Counted from the first letter of the stretch, positions 16,836 through 25,028 are shown. The stretch is DNA of 30,177 nt from Flavobacteriales bacterium UBA7690 (GCA_002482775.1 DLGQ01000062.1:1-30177), one strand, 5' to 3'. The notes: a model not told the origin generated them from the sequence alone. Numbers and translations are program-made.

Positions 16836-17300
16836 TCAATTGAATGTGATGCTTGCTTTGGTGGCGCGGATCTCCGCAGCCGGTATCGTGGTGATCTCGG
16901 TGTCCAACTTGGGCAGGCGGCCCTTCACCTTGCTGGGGTGTTGGATGCGCAGGTCCAAGCTGGTGCCATCGTATCGTTCTAGTTTGCCTTCCAGGGTGCG
17001 GCCGTCCACCAGATCCACCTGCACAAGGCGGCCGGTGTGTTTCTGGTATTGGCGTTCCACCTTGAAGGGGCGGCCCATGCCGGGGCTACTGAATTGGAAC
17101 TCGCAGTCGTCCGCCACGTCGCCCAATTCTTCGCGTACGGCTTTGTTCAGGTCGGCCAGTTCTTGCAGGGTGATCGCCCGGTCATTATCCACCTCCACCA
17201 CCACCTTGTTGCCCGGACGCACCTCCACCGCCACCACGAAATGTGATGTGCCTTGGATGTGCTGCTCTACGCTGTTCCTGACCTGTTCCACGCTGACCAT
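16836..17300 (-). CDS. rimP: Ribosome maturation factor RimP
   Basis: RimP helps mature the 30S subunit. The product (154 residues from the ATG at 17298-17300; a GTG two codons upstream would give 156) has the N-terminal alpha/beta domain with VEVDNDRAITLQELADLNKA and the typical FSSPGMGRPFK, followed by the C-terminal SH3-like barrel (about 85-150) with LVDGRTLEGKLERYDGTSL. It is the first gene of the rimP-nusA-infB operon, an order conserved across bacteria. A hairpin with a T-run and a -7-like box lie just upstream. Confidence 0.94.
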   Translation of the reverse strand: MVSVEQVRNSVEQHIQGTSHFVVAVEVRPGNKVVVEVDNDRAITLQELADLNKAVREELGDVADDCEFQFSSPGMGRPFKVERQYQKHTGRLVQVDLVDGRTLEGKLERYDGTSLDLRIQHPSKVKGRLPKLDTEITTIPAAEIRATKASITFN

Positions 17301-17324
17301 GACCACCTTACCGCCGGTATAGGA

Positions 17325-17350
17325 ACAAAAAAGAGGGGCGGTCCCCTCTT
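17325..17350 (-). terminator. Hairpin with T-run between the MORN gene and rimP
   Basis: On the minus strand the arms AAGAGGGG and CCCCTCTT (8 bp, 4-base loop) are followed by a run of six T that overlaps the end of the stem: a textbook intrinsic terminator. It is 62 bases past the MORN gene stop and 25 bases before the rimP ATG. It can end the MORN transcript. It may also act as an attenuator, because a -7-like box lies upstream of it. Confidence 0.7.
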
Positions 17351-17373
17351 CCTCTTCCGCCGACTTACGGGGG

Positions 17374-17381
17374 CAAATGTA
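17374..17381 (-). promoter_or_regulatory. Candidate -7 box for rimP-nusA-infB inside an inverted repeat
   Basis: The minus strand reads TACATTTG, a good match to TAnnTTTG. It is part of a perfect 7-4-7 inverted repeat, GCAAATG TAGG CATTTGC, at 17373-17390. Transcription would start near 17365-17370 and read through the terminator-like hairpin before reaching rimP. The -33 element is not clear. Confidence 0.4.
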
Positions 17382-17411
17382 GGCATTTGCGGTGGAACCA
17401 CGAAGCCGGGA

Positions 17412-19082
17412 TCACCGCCCCCCCGGCACCCCGCCACCCCTGGGCTTCTCGTTCGCGGCTGGCGGCGGCACCTTCTTCACCTCCCCATCCACATATTCAG
17501 TGGACTTCACGGGGCGGCCATCGGTGCCGTAGATGGTCATGAAACCGTGCAGGCGACCGTTGCGGTAGGTCATCTCCTGGATCACCCGACCGCGCTGGTC
17601 GTAAACCACACAGCGTCCATCGGGATCGCCGTGGAGGAAGCTTTGTTCGCGCATCTTCACCCCGGCGTCGTCGAAATAGGTCCATGGACCGTTGGGGGTG
17701 CCGTTGATGTAGCTACCCTCGGCCACCGCGATGCCGCTGATGTTGTAGGTGACCCAGCGCCCGCTCTTCTTGCCATCGGCGTAACTGCCCTCCTCCTTCA
17801 CCCGGCCGCCGATGTCCTTGCCGGGCGGGCTTTCCGTGTAGAACTTCCAGGTCCCGTTCTTGAGATCATCCTTATAGTAGCCTTCGAAATCCGGCTGACC
17901 ATCGGGGAAGAAGCCACGCCACGGCCCGTTCATTCTTCCTGCTACGAAAGTGCCGATGGTCTTCTGCTTGCCGGTCTCGAACCAGCTCTGCCATTCGCCT
18001 TCTTCCTTCCCATTCACGTACGGTCCTTCTTGGAGCTTCTGTCCGCTCTCGTACCACGTGGTCCACGTGCCGTCCTTAACGCCTTGCTTGAAACTGCCTT
18101 TCTTCCAGAACTGGCCACCCTCGTAGAAGTAGACCCACTCGCCTTCTTCTTTGTCCGCTACGAATGCGCCGGTGGTGCTGAGCTGCCCGTTGGGGTACCA
18201 GTATTTCCAAACGCCTTCGCGTAGACCCACTTTGAACGGCCCTTCCTGATCCTTCTTGCCGAGCAGGGTATGCCAGGTCCAAACGCTGTCCTTCAGCCCG
18301 GCTTTGTGCCAGCCTTCCACATTGATCTGGCCGTTCTTGAACCACAGTTCGTAGTGGCCTTCGAGCTTCCCGTCCACGAAGGCATCTTTCTTCTCCAGCT
18401 TGTTGTTGGAGTACCAGTACGACCATGGGCCGTGCTTCTGACCGTTGCGGAACCCGCCTTTCGCCTTCGGGTTCCCGGCGGGATGGAATTCCGTGCTGGG
18501 GCCATCCTTCTGGCCGTTGCTGATGGTGTATTCCTCCAGCATCGCGCCGCTGGCGAAGTAGCTGCGCATGACGCCGTTGCCATCCACCACCGTGTGCTTG
18601 CCTTCCCGGTCCCATGCATCACGGATCAGCAAGGTGCTATCGGTGTAGGCCTCCACCAAGAGCGGCACGCTGTCCGGGTTGTAGTAGCGCCACTCCCCGA
18701 TCTTCTTGCCGAGGGTGTAGCTGCCGCGTTCCATGATGTCGCCATCGGCATAGCGCGAAACACGGAGGCTATCTTCCTTGCCGCGTTTGAACCAACCGTC
18801 GTGTTGCACGATGCCGTTCGGGTGGAAGATGCGCACGTGCCCATCCCTGTCGCCGCTTTTGAAATCGGCTTGCTCCATCAACTTGCCTTCGCGGTCGTAG
18901 AACTTCCACTCGCCCCATTCGCGCCCGTTCACCATGAGGCCCTCGCTGCGCTTGATGGTCTTCTTCGCATCCCAATGATCCACGAAAGGCTGCACACCTT
19001 GTGCGGACACTTCAACGCGAAGGGTGAAGAACGATAGCACCAGCAATGTGGCGCGGGAGAGGTTGAGAGCGATACAACGCAT
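17412..19082 (-). CDS. Secreted MORN-repeat protein
   Basis: From the ATG at 19080-19082 the product is 556 residues with a signal peptide (MRCIALNLSRATLLVLSFFTLRVEVSAQ). The frame is open to 19136, but that start would bury the signal. Nearly all the rest is a tandem array of about 23-residue MORN-type units of the form NGxxxGxWxxYYxxGxxxxxGxxxxGxxxG. Examples are HGPWSYWYSNNKLEKKDAFV, REGVWKYWYPNGQLSTTGAF and NGPWTYFDDAGVKMREQSFL; I count roughly 20 units. Such YwqK-like proteins are common in Bacteroidota and probably form an extended beta surface, but their partners are unknown. The C-terminus is low complexity (PPPAANEKPRGGGVPGGR). It lies alone between rimP and a gene-poor stretch. Confidence 0.85.
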   Translation of the reverse strand: MRCIALNLSRATLLVLSFFTLRVEVSAQGVQPFVDHWDAKKTIKRSEGLMVNGREWGEWKFYDREGKLMEQADFKSGDRDGHVRIFHPNGIVQHDGWFKRGKEDSLRVSRYADGDIMERGSYTLGKKIGEWRYYNPDSVPLLVEAYTDSTLLIRDAWDREGKHTVVDGNGVMRSYFASGAMLEEYTISNGQKDGPSTEFHPAGNPKAKGGFRNGQKHGPWSYWYSNNKLEKKDAFVDGKLEGHYELWFKNGQINVEGWHKAGLKDSVWTWHTLLGKKDQEGPFKVGLREGVWKYWYPNGQLSTTGAFVADKEEGEWVYFYEGGQFWKKGSFKQGVKDGTWTTWYESGQKLQEGPYVNGKEEGEWQSWFETGKQKTIGTFVAGRMNGPWRGFFPDGQPDFEGYYKDDLKNGTWKFYTESPPGKDIGGRVKEEGSYADGKKSGRWVTYNISGIAVAEGSYINGTPNGPWTYFDDAGVKMREQSFLHGDPDGRCVVYDQRGRVIQEMTYRNGRLHGFMTIYGTDGRPVKSTEYVDGEVKKVPPPAANEKPRGGGVPGGR

Positions 19083-19132
19083 GGTCTGCGGGACGAAAGT
19101 AGCGGCGCTGGAATTTGCGACACCCCACCGGA

Positions 19133-19249
19133 TCACCGCTTGATGAACAACGCGATGTGATAGCCGATGGTGTGACCCACGGGACCGTTCTGCGTCCGAA
19201 GCGCCGATGGTGAGCTACTTGCGCGACCGGCAACTGGGTATTCTACTGT
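19133..19249 (-). pseudogene. Possible 3' remnant of a lost gene
   Basis: The minus-strand frame ending in TGA at 19133-19135 reads GPVGHTIGYHIALFIKR at its end, which looks like a genuine protein C-terminus: alternating hydrophobic residues and a basic end, as in many Bacteroidota outer-membrane proteins. The frame is closed by a stop at 19250-19252 and has no ATG. It may be the decayed tail of a gene, or chance. Confidence 0.2.
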
Positions 19250-19293
19250 TCATCGCCTTGATGGGCTTGGCCTTGCTGGCGTGGGTCGCTTGA
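19207..19293 (+). CDS. Possible 28-aa hydrophobic peptide
   Basis: An ATG at 19207 opens a 28-codon frame ending in TGA at 19291-19293. The product is MVSYLRDRQLGILLFIALMG followed by LALLAWVA, a single predicted membrane helix after a basic N-terminus. There is no promoter, ribosome-binding site or neighbour to support it, so it may be chance. Confidence 0.2.
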   Translation: MVSYLRDRQLGILLFIALMGLALLAWVA

Positions 19294-19380
19294 GCGAACG
19301 GCCGTGGAGTTCCCCTACTGGTCTCTTCAAAGACAGGGATACTGGAGGACACGGCACGGGCTTCCGCCTAACTTTCGGCC

Positions 19381-21330
19381 ATGGTGGGCAGGAGGAAGAC
19401 CTTTCTTCTTTTCGGCGTGGTAGCATTCGTGCTGCTTTCCGGCGCGTGGACCGAAGCGAACCGACCTGTGCGCGGGCCGCATGGCCGTTTGGCTTTGGCG
19501 CTTTTCAGGAGCGTGAACGATTCGCTGCCGGTGCTCCGCAGCGACTATTTCTGGACCAGTGGCCGCTGTGCCGGTTGCCATGGACGTGACCTGCTGGGGC
19601 AGGCGAGCATCGATCCCGCGAACGGGCAGGACGTTAACGTGACCAGCGATTGGCGTAGCACCCTGATGGCCAACAGCGCGCGCGACCCGTTCTTCCGCGC
19701 GAAACTGGATCATGAGGTACTGGTGAACCCGGCCCACAGCGAAGCACTGAGCAACAAGTGCCTAAGCTGCCATGCACCGCTGGCGATGCACGAAGAGCGT
19801 ATGGCCGGAAGACCGCCGTTCACGTTGGCGATGTTGGATACGAGCGTGTTGGCCAGCGATGGGGTGAGCTGTCTGGCCTGCCACATGCAGAGCCCGGAAA
19901 GTGCAGGCCGGTTCTTCAGTGGTGATCTGCATTTCGATAGCGCACATGTTTACGGCCCGTATGCCGATGACCAGATCAACCCGGACATCATGCAATCGTT
20001 CGTGGGCTTCACACCGGGCTTCGGCCAACACATGGTGAATAGCGAAGTGTGCGCTGGATGCCACACGTTGGTGACACAGACCGTGGACCTGGAAGGGAAC
20101 TTCACCGGCGATGAGTTCGTGGAGCAAGCCACTTACCACGAATGGAAGAACAGTGTGTACAGTGCGAACAACGTTCACTGCAACACCTGCCACATGCCGC
20201 GGATCGATGGACCCGTGATACTGGCTGCGGAGTACGCCTTCTTACCGGGACAGACACCCTACGGATTGCATCACCTCGCCGGCGCCAACGTCCACATGCT
20301 GGAGATCATGAAGGCGAATCGCGAAGCCTTGCACATACCAGCGACCGAAGCGCAGTTCGACAGCACCATCGCACGGACGAAGGCGTTGTTGATGGAACGC
20401 ACGATGGACCTTGATCTTGAACTCGTGGACCGCACGGCTGACACGGCCTTCTTCGACCTGCGCATCGCGAACCGCGCCGGACATCGGTTCCCCAGCGGAT
20501 ACCCATCGCGTCGTGCATTCGTGCGCTTCGTGGTGCGCGATGCGGATGGCGATACGGTCTTCGCCAGCGGCCTGATGGATGATACGTATGAAGTGATCGG
20601 ACACGATACGCCCTACGAACCGCACTACGATGTGATCCGCCGCCCAGAGGAAGTGCAGATCTATGAACTGGTGATGGGCGACGTGAACGGGCAGACCACC
20701 ACGGTACTGGAACGTGCAAAGGATCCGTTGAAGGACAATCGTCTTGTGCCGCTCGGCTTCACCACCACACACCCCAGTTATGACAGCACGTTGATCGCGG
20801 GCGTACCTGCTTCGGATCTGGATTTCAATCGAGATATGTTCGCCATTGAAGGCAGCGGGACCGATATCCTGCACTACCACATCCCGGTGAGCGGTGTTAC
20901 CGGTGCATTGCACGCAACAGCACGCATCTACTACCAGCCCATTCCACCGGCTTGGAACGCGGAGATGTTCGCGTTCAACTCCGCACGTATCGACACGTTC
21001 CGGACCATGCTAAGCCAAAGCGATGGTTCCACGATTTTGGTGGCTGCTGATTCCATCGGGCTTGGTCCCTTAGGCGTTGAAGAGCGCACGGCAGGCCGTC
21101 TTTCGATCCTGCCGAACCCGACAATGGACGGGACCATCGAGATCCGCTACGCAGCAACCGACCGCGTGACATTCGTTGCCGCATACGATGCGCGTGGCCG
21201 AGCAGTGGATGCACGACCAGAACAACGCGATAGGTCCTTGCGACTGGTACTTCCTGAAGCCGTTGGTGTTTATTTGATCCACTTGCGCGTGAACGGACAG
21301 CTTGTTCTAGAACGGGTCGTACGCAGATGA
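19381..21330 (+). CDS. Five-heme cytochrome c with T9SS C-terminal sorting domain
   Basis: The 649-residue product has an N-terminal signal sequence (about 1-22), a heme domain with five CxxCH sites (C63-H67, C127-H131, C164-H168, C224-H228, C267-H271), a middle beta-rich part (about 285-560), and a C-terminal domain at about 573-649. This last domain (SILPNPTMDGTIEIRY, a short beta sandwich, then VGVYLIHLRVNGQLVLERVV) fits the Por secretion system type A signal. Predicted path: Sec export, heme attachment in the periplasm, then T9SS export and surface anchoring. The heme-binding half looks like the cytochrome c554/multiheme family; the substrate is unknown. Transcription may start almost at the ATG. 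The stop overlaps the MOSC gene by 4 bases (ATGA). Confidence 0.85.
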   Translation: MVGRRKTFLLFGVVAFVLLSGAWTEANRPVRGPHGRLALALFRSVNDSLPVLRSDYFWTSGRCAGCHGRDLLGQASIDPANGQDVNVTSDWRSTLMANSARDPFFRAKLDHEVLVNPAHSEALSNKCLSCHAPLAMHEERMAGRPPFTLAMLDTSVLASDGVSCLACHMQSPESAGRFFSGDLHFDSAHVYGPYADDQINPDIMQSFVGFTPGFGQHMVNSEVCAGCHTLVTQTVDLEGNFTGDEFVEQATYHEWKNSVYSANNVHCNTCHMPRIDGPVILAAEYAFLPGQTPYGLHHLAGANVHMLEIMKANREALHIPATEAQFDSTIARTKALLMERTMDLDLELVDRTADTAFFDLRIANRAGHRFPSGYPSRRAFVRFVVRDADGDTVFASGLMDDTYEVIGHDTPYEPHYDVIRRPEEVQIYELVMGDVNGQTTTVLERAKDPLKDNRLVPLGFTTTHPSYDSTLIAGVPASDLDFNRDMFAIEGSGTDILHYHIPVSGVTGALHATARIYYQPIPPAWNAEMFAFNSARIDTFRTMLSQSDGSTILVAADSIGLGPLGVEERTAGRLSILPNPTMDGTIEIRYAATDRVTFVAAYDARGRAVDARPEQRDRSLRLVLPEAVGVYLIHLRVNGQLVLERVVRR

Positions 21331-22169
21331 GCCTCACGCTGGCATCCATCCACATCCACCCGGTGAAATCACTGGGCGGGTTCGAGGTGAAGGAGGCGCG
21401 GCTGACCGACCGAGGACTGGAGCATGACCGCCGCTGGATGCTAGTGGATGAGGTGGGCCGTTTCATATCCCAGCGCGAAGTGCCCGCCATGGCTTGCTTG
21501 CACTGTGCGCCACAGCAAGGTGGTTTCCGGGTGACGGACGTGCGCGATGGAGCGCAACTGGAGCTGCCTTGGATGCTGGATGGAACCGAACGGATGCGCG
21601 CAACGGTATGGGATGACCCTGTTGCTGTCATCCGTGCTTCGAGCGGGATCTCCACATGGCTAAGCGAGCGGCTCCATACAGCACTTGAACTGGTCTACAT
21701 GCCCGATGACAGTGCGCGACCCACGGACGAGCGCTTTGCGAAGGCGTTCATATCGCTCAGTGATGGATTCCCCTACTTGATCCTATCACAGGCTTCGCTG
21801 AACGATCTGAATTCGAGGTTACCCTTGGACGAAATGGTTCCGATGGATCGTTTCCGACCGAACCTGGTGATCGCAGGGGGAACAGCGTTCCAAGAAGATC
21901 GGTGGCAACGGATCGAAGTGGGTGGTGTAGCCTTCGATCTGGTGAAGCCGTGCGCGCGCTGCGTGATACCCAACACAGACCAACGCACCAGTGCACGCGC
22001 CAAAGAGCCACTGCGTACCCTGTCGAACTTCCGCAAACGCATCACCGATGATGGTGCCGTGAGGGTGGAGTTCGGGATGAACGCCGTGGCAAAGGCGGGT
22101 AGCACCATCCGGACAGGGGATCCAGTACACATCGTCTCCGACCTGTCGCGTACCACTTTCAGGGTATAG
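21327..22169 (+). CDS. MOSC-domain molybdenum-cofactor protein (mARC/YcbX-like)
   Basis: The 280-residue protein has a MOSC N-terminal beta-barrel domain (about 1-120, LASIHIHPVKSLGGFEV...DRRWMLVD) and a MOSC domain (about 135-275). The motif KPCARCVIPNTDQ places Cys212 where mARC-type enzymes bind the sulfurated molybdenum cofactor. There is no C-terminal ferredoxin domain, unlike YcbX. Members reduce N-hydroxylated compounds or act as sulfur carriers; the electron donor here is unknown. The start overlaps the stop of the multiheme cytochrome gene by 4 bases, so the two are probably translated together. Whether they work together is open, since one protein is cytoplasmic and the other exported. 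Confidence 0.88.
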   Translation: MSLTLASIHIHPVKSLGGFEVKEARLTDRGLEHDRRWMLVDEVGRFISQREVPAMACLHCAPQQGGFRVTDVRDGAQLELPWMLDGTERMRATVWDDPVAVIRASSGISTWLSERLHTALELVYMPDDSARPTDERFAKAFISLSDGFPYLILSQASLNDLNSRLPLDEMVPMDRFRPNLVIAGGTAFQEDRWQRIEVGGVAFDLVKPCARCVIPNTDQRTSARAKEPLRTLSNFRKRITDDGAVRVEFGMNAVAKAGSTIRTGDPVHIVSDLSRTTFRV

Positions 22170-22228
22170 GCATCCGGTGATCCTGGACGCACCTTCGTCT
22201 GGCCGCTGAGCATGCTGCGGCATACACC

Positions 22229-24184
22229 ATGTGCCCGCGATCCCTTCTCCCGCTCTTGTGCTTCCTGCTTCTCCCTCCGGCCTTGAATGGCCAGGACCTG
22301 GACTCACTTCGTACGATCTGGTCCAATAAGAATGCTCCAGACTCTTTGCGCTCGAAAGCCAGCTTCGATCATGCACTCGCACTCGAAGGCCAGGGCAAGT
22401 ATGACAGTGCATTGGTGATGGCTAACCGCTCGTTGATGCATGCCGTGCATGGCGCAAGAAAAAAAGAAAAAGCAGCTGCATTCAAGCTGATCGCAAACAT
22501 CCTTGCCGACCAGGGTAAGTACGCCGAAGCACGAACGGCAACACGCCATTCGTATGCGCTTTGGGCTCAACTGGGAGACAAGACCCGGATGGCCGACAAC
22601 GAGATCACGATGGGTTACACGTACATCCTGCAAGGTGCATACCCTTTGGGCTTGGAGCACAACCTGAAAGCGCTCGACCTGTACACGGCGGCAAAGGACA
22701 GTGCGGGGATCTCCCATGCCGAGAACAACTTGGGGGCATTGTACACCATGTTGAAGGACGATGAGAATGCACTCCTCCATATGGAGAACGCTTTGGCGAT
22801 CATGACCGCGCGCAAGGATCCGCGCATCGCGAACGTGCTCTCCGGGATCGCGAAAAGCCAAGAGAACAAAGGGGAGCACCGAAAGGCCATAAACGGCTAT
22901 ATCGAATGTCTCCGCATGTTCGAAGCTGCGGGCAATACCGATGGTGCGGCGCGGATCTGGAACGCCCTTAGCAGTCCTTACCTCGCGCTGGGAAATGCGG
23001 ACAGCGCGCTCATCGCAGCAGATCGTTGCCTGCAACTCTCCACGCGGCCTTACCAAGTAGCACAAGCGAACCTGAATGCCGCCAGGGCTGCTAAAGCGCT
23101 TGGCAAATGGTCGGATGCATTGCGCTATGCCCAGCTCGCTGAGCAAGCGACCCAAGGGTCCGACGCGTTGGATTTCAGAGCCACCTCTTTCCAGGAATTA
23201 TCTATGATCCATGCGCACTTGGGGCAACATGCGAAAGCTTTGGACGAGTACCAGACTTACGTGCTCTTGAACGATTCGGTGCGCAATGATGACAAGACCA
23301 AGGAGATCACCCGCTTGGAAATGACGCACACCTTCGACCAGGAACAACTCGCTGATAGCCTCGCCAACGACGCTGAGAAGCAACGAATGACGCTGGAGAA
23401 CGAAGCACGCGTAAGCAAGGAGAAGAACAGGCGTAACGTCCTGCTCTTCTCAGGCATCGGCCTGCTCGGTTTGGCAGGCGGGTTATATTCCCGGCTCTTA
23501 CATACGCGACGCTCGCGTGCCGCCATCCAGAAAGAAAAAGACATCAGCGAGGGGTTGTTACTGAACATCCTCCCTGCCGAAGTCGCGGAAGAACTGAAGC
23601 AGAAAGGTTATGCCGATGCCCAGCACTTCGATACGGCGACCATCCTCTTCACCGATTTCAAAGGATTCACGCAGGCGAGCGAAAAACTCACACCACGTGA
23701 ACTCGTGGAGGAATTGAACGTATGCTTCAAGGCTTTCGATGACATTATCACACAAAGGGGTATCGAGAAGATCAAGACCATCGGCGATGCGTACATGTGC
23801 GCCGGTGGATTACCCGACCCCAAGACCTCCTCACCGATCGCCGTGGTACACGCCGCGCTGGAAATGCAAGCCTTCATGGAACAACGGAAAATGGAACGTG
23901 ATGCACTAGGTGAACCAGCCTTCGAAATGCGCTTGGGGATCCATACAGGGCCGGTGGTGGCCGGTATCGTAGGCGTGAAGAAATTCCAGTACGACATCTG
24001 GGGCGATACCGTGAACACAGCTTCGCGGATGGAATCGTCCGGGGAAGTGGGGCACGTGAACATCAGCGAAAGCACCTATGAGCTCGTGAAGGACGCACCG
24101 GAGTTCTTCTTTAAATCGCGCGGCAAGGTCCAGGCCAAAGGCAAAGGCGAAATGGAAATGTTCTTCGTTACGGTCCATAGCTGA
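22229..24184 (+). CDS. Class III adenylate cyclase with periplasmic TPR sensor
   Basis: The 651-residue protein has a signal sequence (1-21), about seven TPR units (about 45-350), a coiled coil (about 355-402), one membrane helix (about 403-421) and a C-terminal class III nucleotide cyclase domain (about 467-650). All catalytic residues of the adenylate type are visible: metal-binding D476 and D520, adenine-selecting K516 and D589 (in KFQYDIWGD), and N596 and R600 for the transition state. This gives a sensor outside and cAMP synthesis inside, probably as a homodimer. It starts 59 bases after the MOSC gene and may be read from its own promoter. The ligand of the TPR part is not known. The architecture is frequent in Bacteroidota. 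Confidence 0.92.
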   Translation: MCPRSLLPLLCFLLLPPALNGQDLDSLRTIWSNKNAPDSLRSKASFDHALALEGQGKYDSALVMANRSLMHAVHGARKKEKAAAFKLIANILADQGKYAEARTATRHSYALWAQLGDKTRMADNEITMGYTYILQGAYPLGLEHNLKALDLYTAAKDSAGISHAENNLGALYTMLKDDENALLHMENALAIMTARKDPRIANVLSGIAKSQENKGEHRKAINGYIECLRMFEAAGNTDGAARIWNALSSPYLALGNADSALIAADRCLQLSTRPYQVAQANLNAARAAKALGKWSDALRYAQLAEQATQGSDALDFRATSFQELSMIHAHLGQHAKALDEYQTYVLLNDSVRNDDKTKEITRLEMTHTFDQEQLADSLANDAEKQRMTLENEARVSKEKNRRNVLLFSGIGLLGLAGGLYSRLLHTRRSRAAIQKEKDISEGLLLNILPAEVAEELKQKGYADAQHFDTATILFTDFKGFTQASEKLTPRELVEELNVCFKAFDDIITQRGIEKIKTIGDAYMCAGGLPDPKTSSPIAVVHAALEMQAFMEQRKMERDALGEPAFEMRLGIHTGPVVAGIVGVKKFQYDIWGDTVNTASRMESSGEVGHVNISESTYELVKDAPEFFFKSRGKVQAKGKGEMEMFFVTVHS

Positions 24185-24226
24185 CGTTCAACCATCATTC
24201 GCGCCACGCAGAAGGATCAAGGTCCG

Positions 24227-24234
24227 TAAATTTC
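24227..24234 (+). promoter_or_regulatory. Candidate -7 box just before the YhhQ-family gene
   Basis: TAAATTTC is one base off TAnnTTTG and ends 5 bases before the ATG at 24240, so a near-leaderless mRNA is possible. The same arrangement precedes the multiheme cytochrome gene, with almost identical flanks (TTTC, then one or two C/G bases, then GGCCATGGTG). Confidence 0.35.
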
Positions 24235-24239
24235 CGGCC

Positions 24240-25028
24240 ATGGTGCATGCCCTGCTCGCCGATAAAGCGAATCGCTTGTTCGTTTTCCTCGCAGGCTTCT
24301 TCATCGCCAATACGTTGATAGCGGAGATGATCGGCGTGAAGCTCTTCCAACTGGAGACCGCGCTGGGCTTCACCAAAGCAGACTTCACACTGCTCGGGCA
24401 AGAGCATCTTTCGTTCGTGCTGAGTGTGGGTGTGTTGCCTTGGCCCATCGTCTTCATCATGACCGATGTGATCAACGACTACTACGGCGTACGTGGCGTT
24501 CGCTTCCTCACTCTACTCACTACGGCGCTGATCATCTTCGCGTTCGGCATGATGTACTTCGCCATCCACATGCCACCCGACCTGGGCTGGTGGATCGGCA
24601 GTGGCGCCTCCTCCGGTGTGCCCGATATGCAAGCGGCCTTCACCAACATCTTCGGGCAGAGCATGAACATCATCCTTGGCTCGCTCACGGCATTCGTGGT
24701 GGGGCAGCTGGTGGATGCCTTCGTGTTCCGCCGCATCAAACGCATCACCGGCGATAAGCGCATCTGGCTCCGCGCCACGGGCAGCACCATCATCAGCCAA
24801 TTGATCGATAGCGTAGTGGTGACCTACCTCGCGTTCTGGGTGCTGCGCGACATGAGCTTTCCGCTGGCCACTGCACTGGTATTGACCGCCTACACGTACA
24901 AGCTGGTCGTGGCCATCGTGAGCACGCCGCTGGTGTACCTCGCACATGCCGGTGTGGAACGTTACCTCGGAAAGGAACGCGCACAAGCCATGCGTGATGC
25001 CGCTCTGCGCCGCAGCGACGAACAGTGA
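24240..25028 (+). CDS. Queuosine precursor transporter (YhhQ/VUT family)
   Basis: The 262-residue protein has six or seven hydrophobic helices and the family signatures GVLPWPIVFIMTDVINDYYG, PDLGWWIGSGASSG and QLIDSVVVTYLAFW. YhhQ family proteins import queuosine precursors (preQ0/preQ1), which are then placed in the anticodon of tRNAs. No queuosine gene lies next to it here. It starts 55 bases after the cyclase and is followed within 5 bases by a small lysine-rich gene. Family identity is strong; the substrate is inferred from the family. Confidence 0.9.
   Translation: MVHALLADKANRLFVFLAGFFIANTLIAEMIGVKLFQLETALGFTKADFTLLGQEHLSFVLSVGVLPWPIVFIMTDVINDYYGVRGVRFLTLLTTALIIFAFGMMYFAIHMPPDLGWWIGSGASSGVPDMQAAFTNIFGQSMNIILGSLTAFVVGQLVDAFVFRRIKRITGDKRIWLRATGSTIISQLIDSVVVTYLAFWVLRDMSFPLATALVLTAYTYKLVVAIVSTPLVYLAHAGVERYLGKERAQAMRDAALRRSDEQ

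Larger units (their letters stand above)
19083..19380. other. Gene-poor region of about 300 bp with promoters and a possible remnant
   Basis: This stretch separates the divergent MORN and multiheme cytochrome genes. It contains a -7-like TACTTTCG on the minus strand at 19094-19101, 11 bases before the MORN start, and a -7-like TAACTTTC on the plus strand at 19369-19376, 4 bases before the cytochrome ATG. Between them are a possible 28-codon ORF (19207-19293, plus) and a start-less coding fragment on the minus strand. No RNA gene or repeat is evident. Confidence 0.5.

Noticed and set aside
17307..17411. A tRNA gene ahead of rimP, as in the E. coli metY-rimP operon
   Set aside because: No cloverleaf or GTTCGAATC-like T-arm is seen in these bases; only a hairpin and a -7-like box are present.
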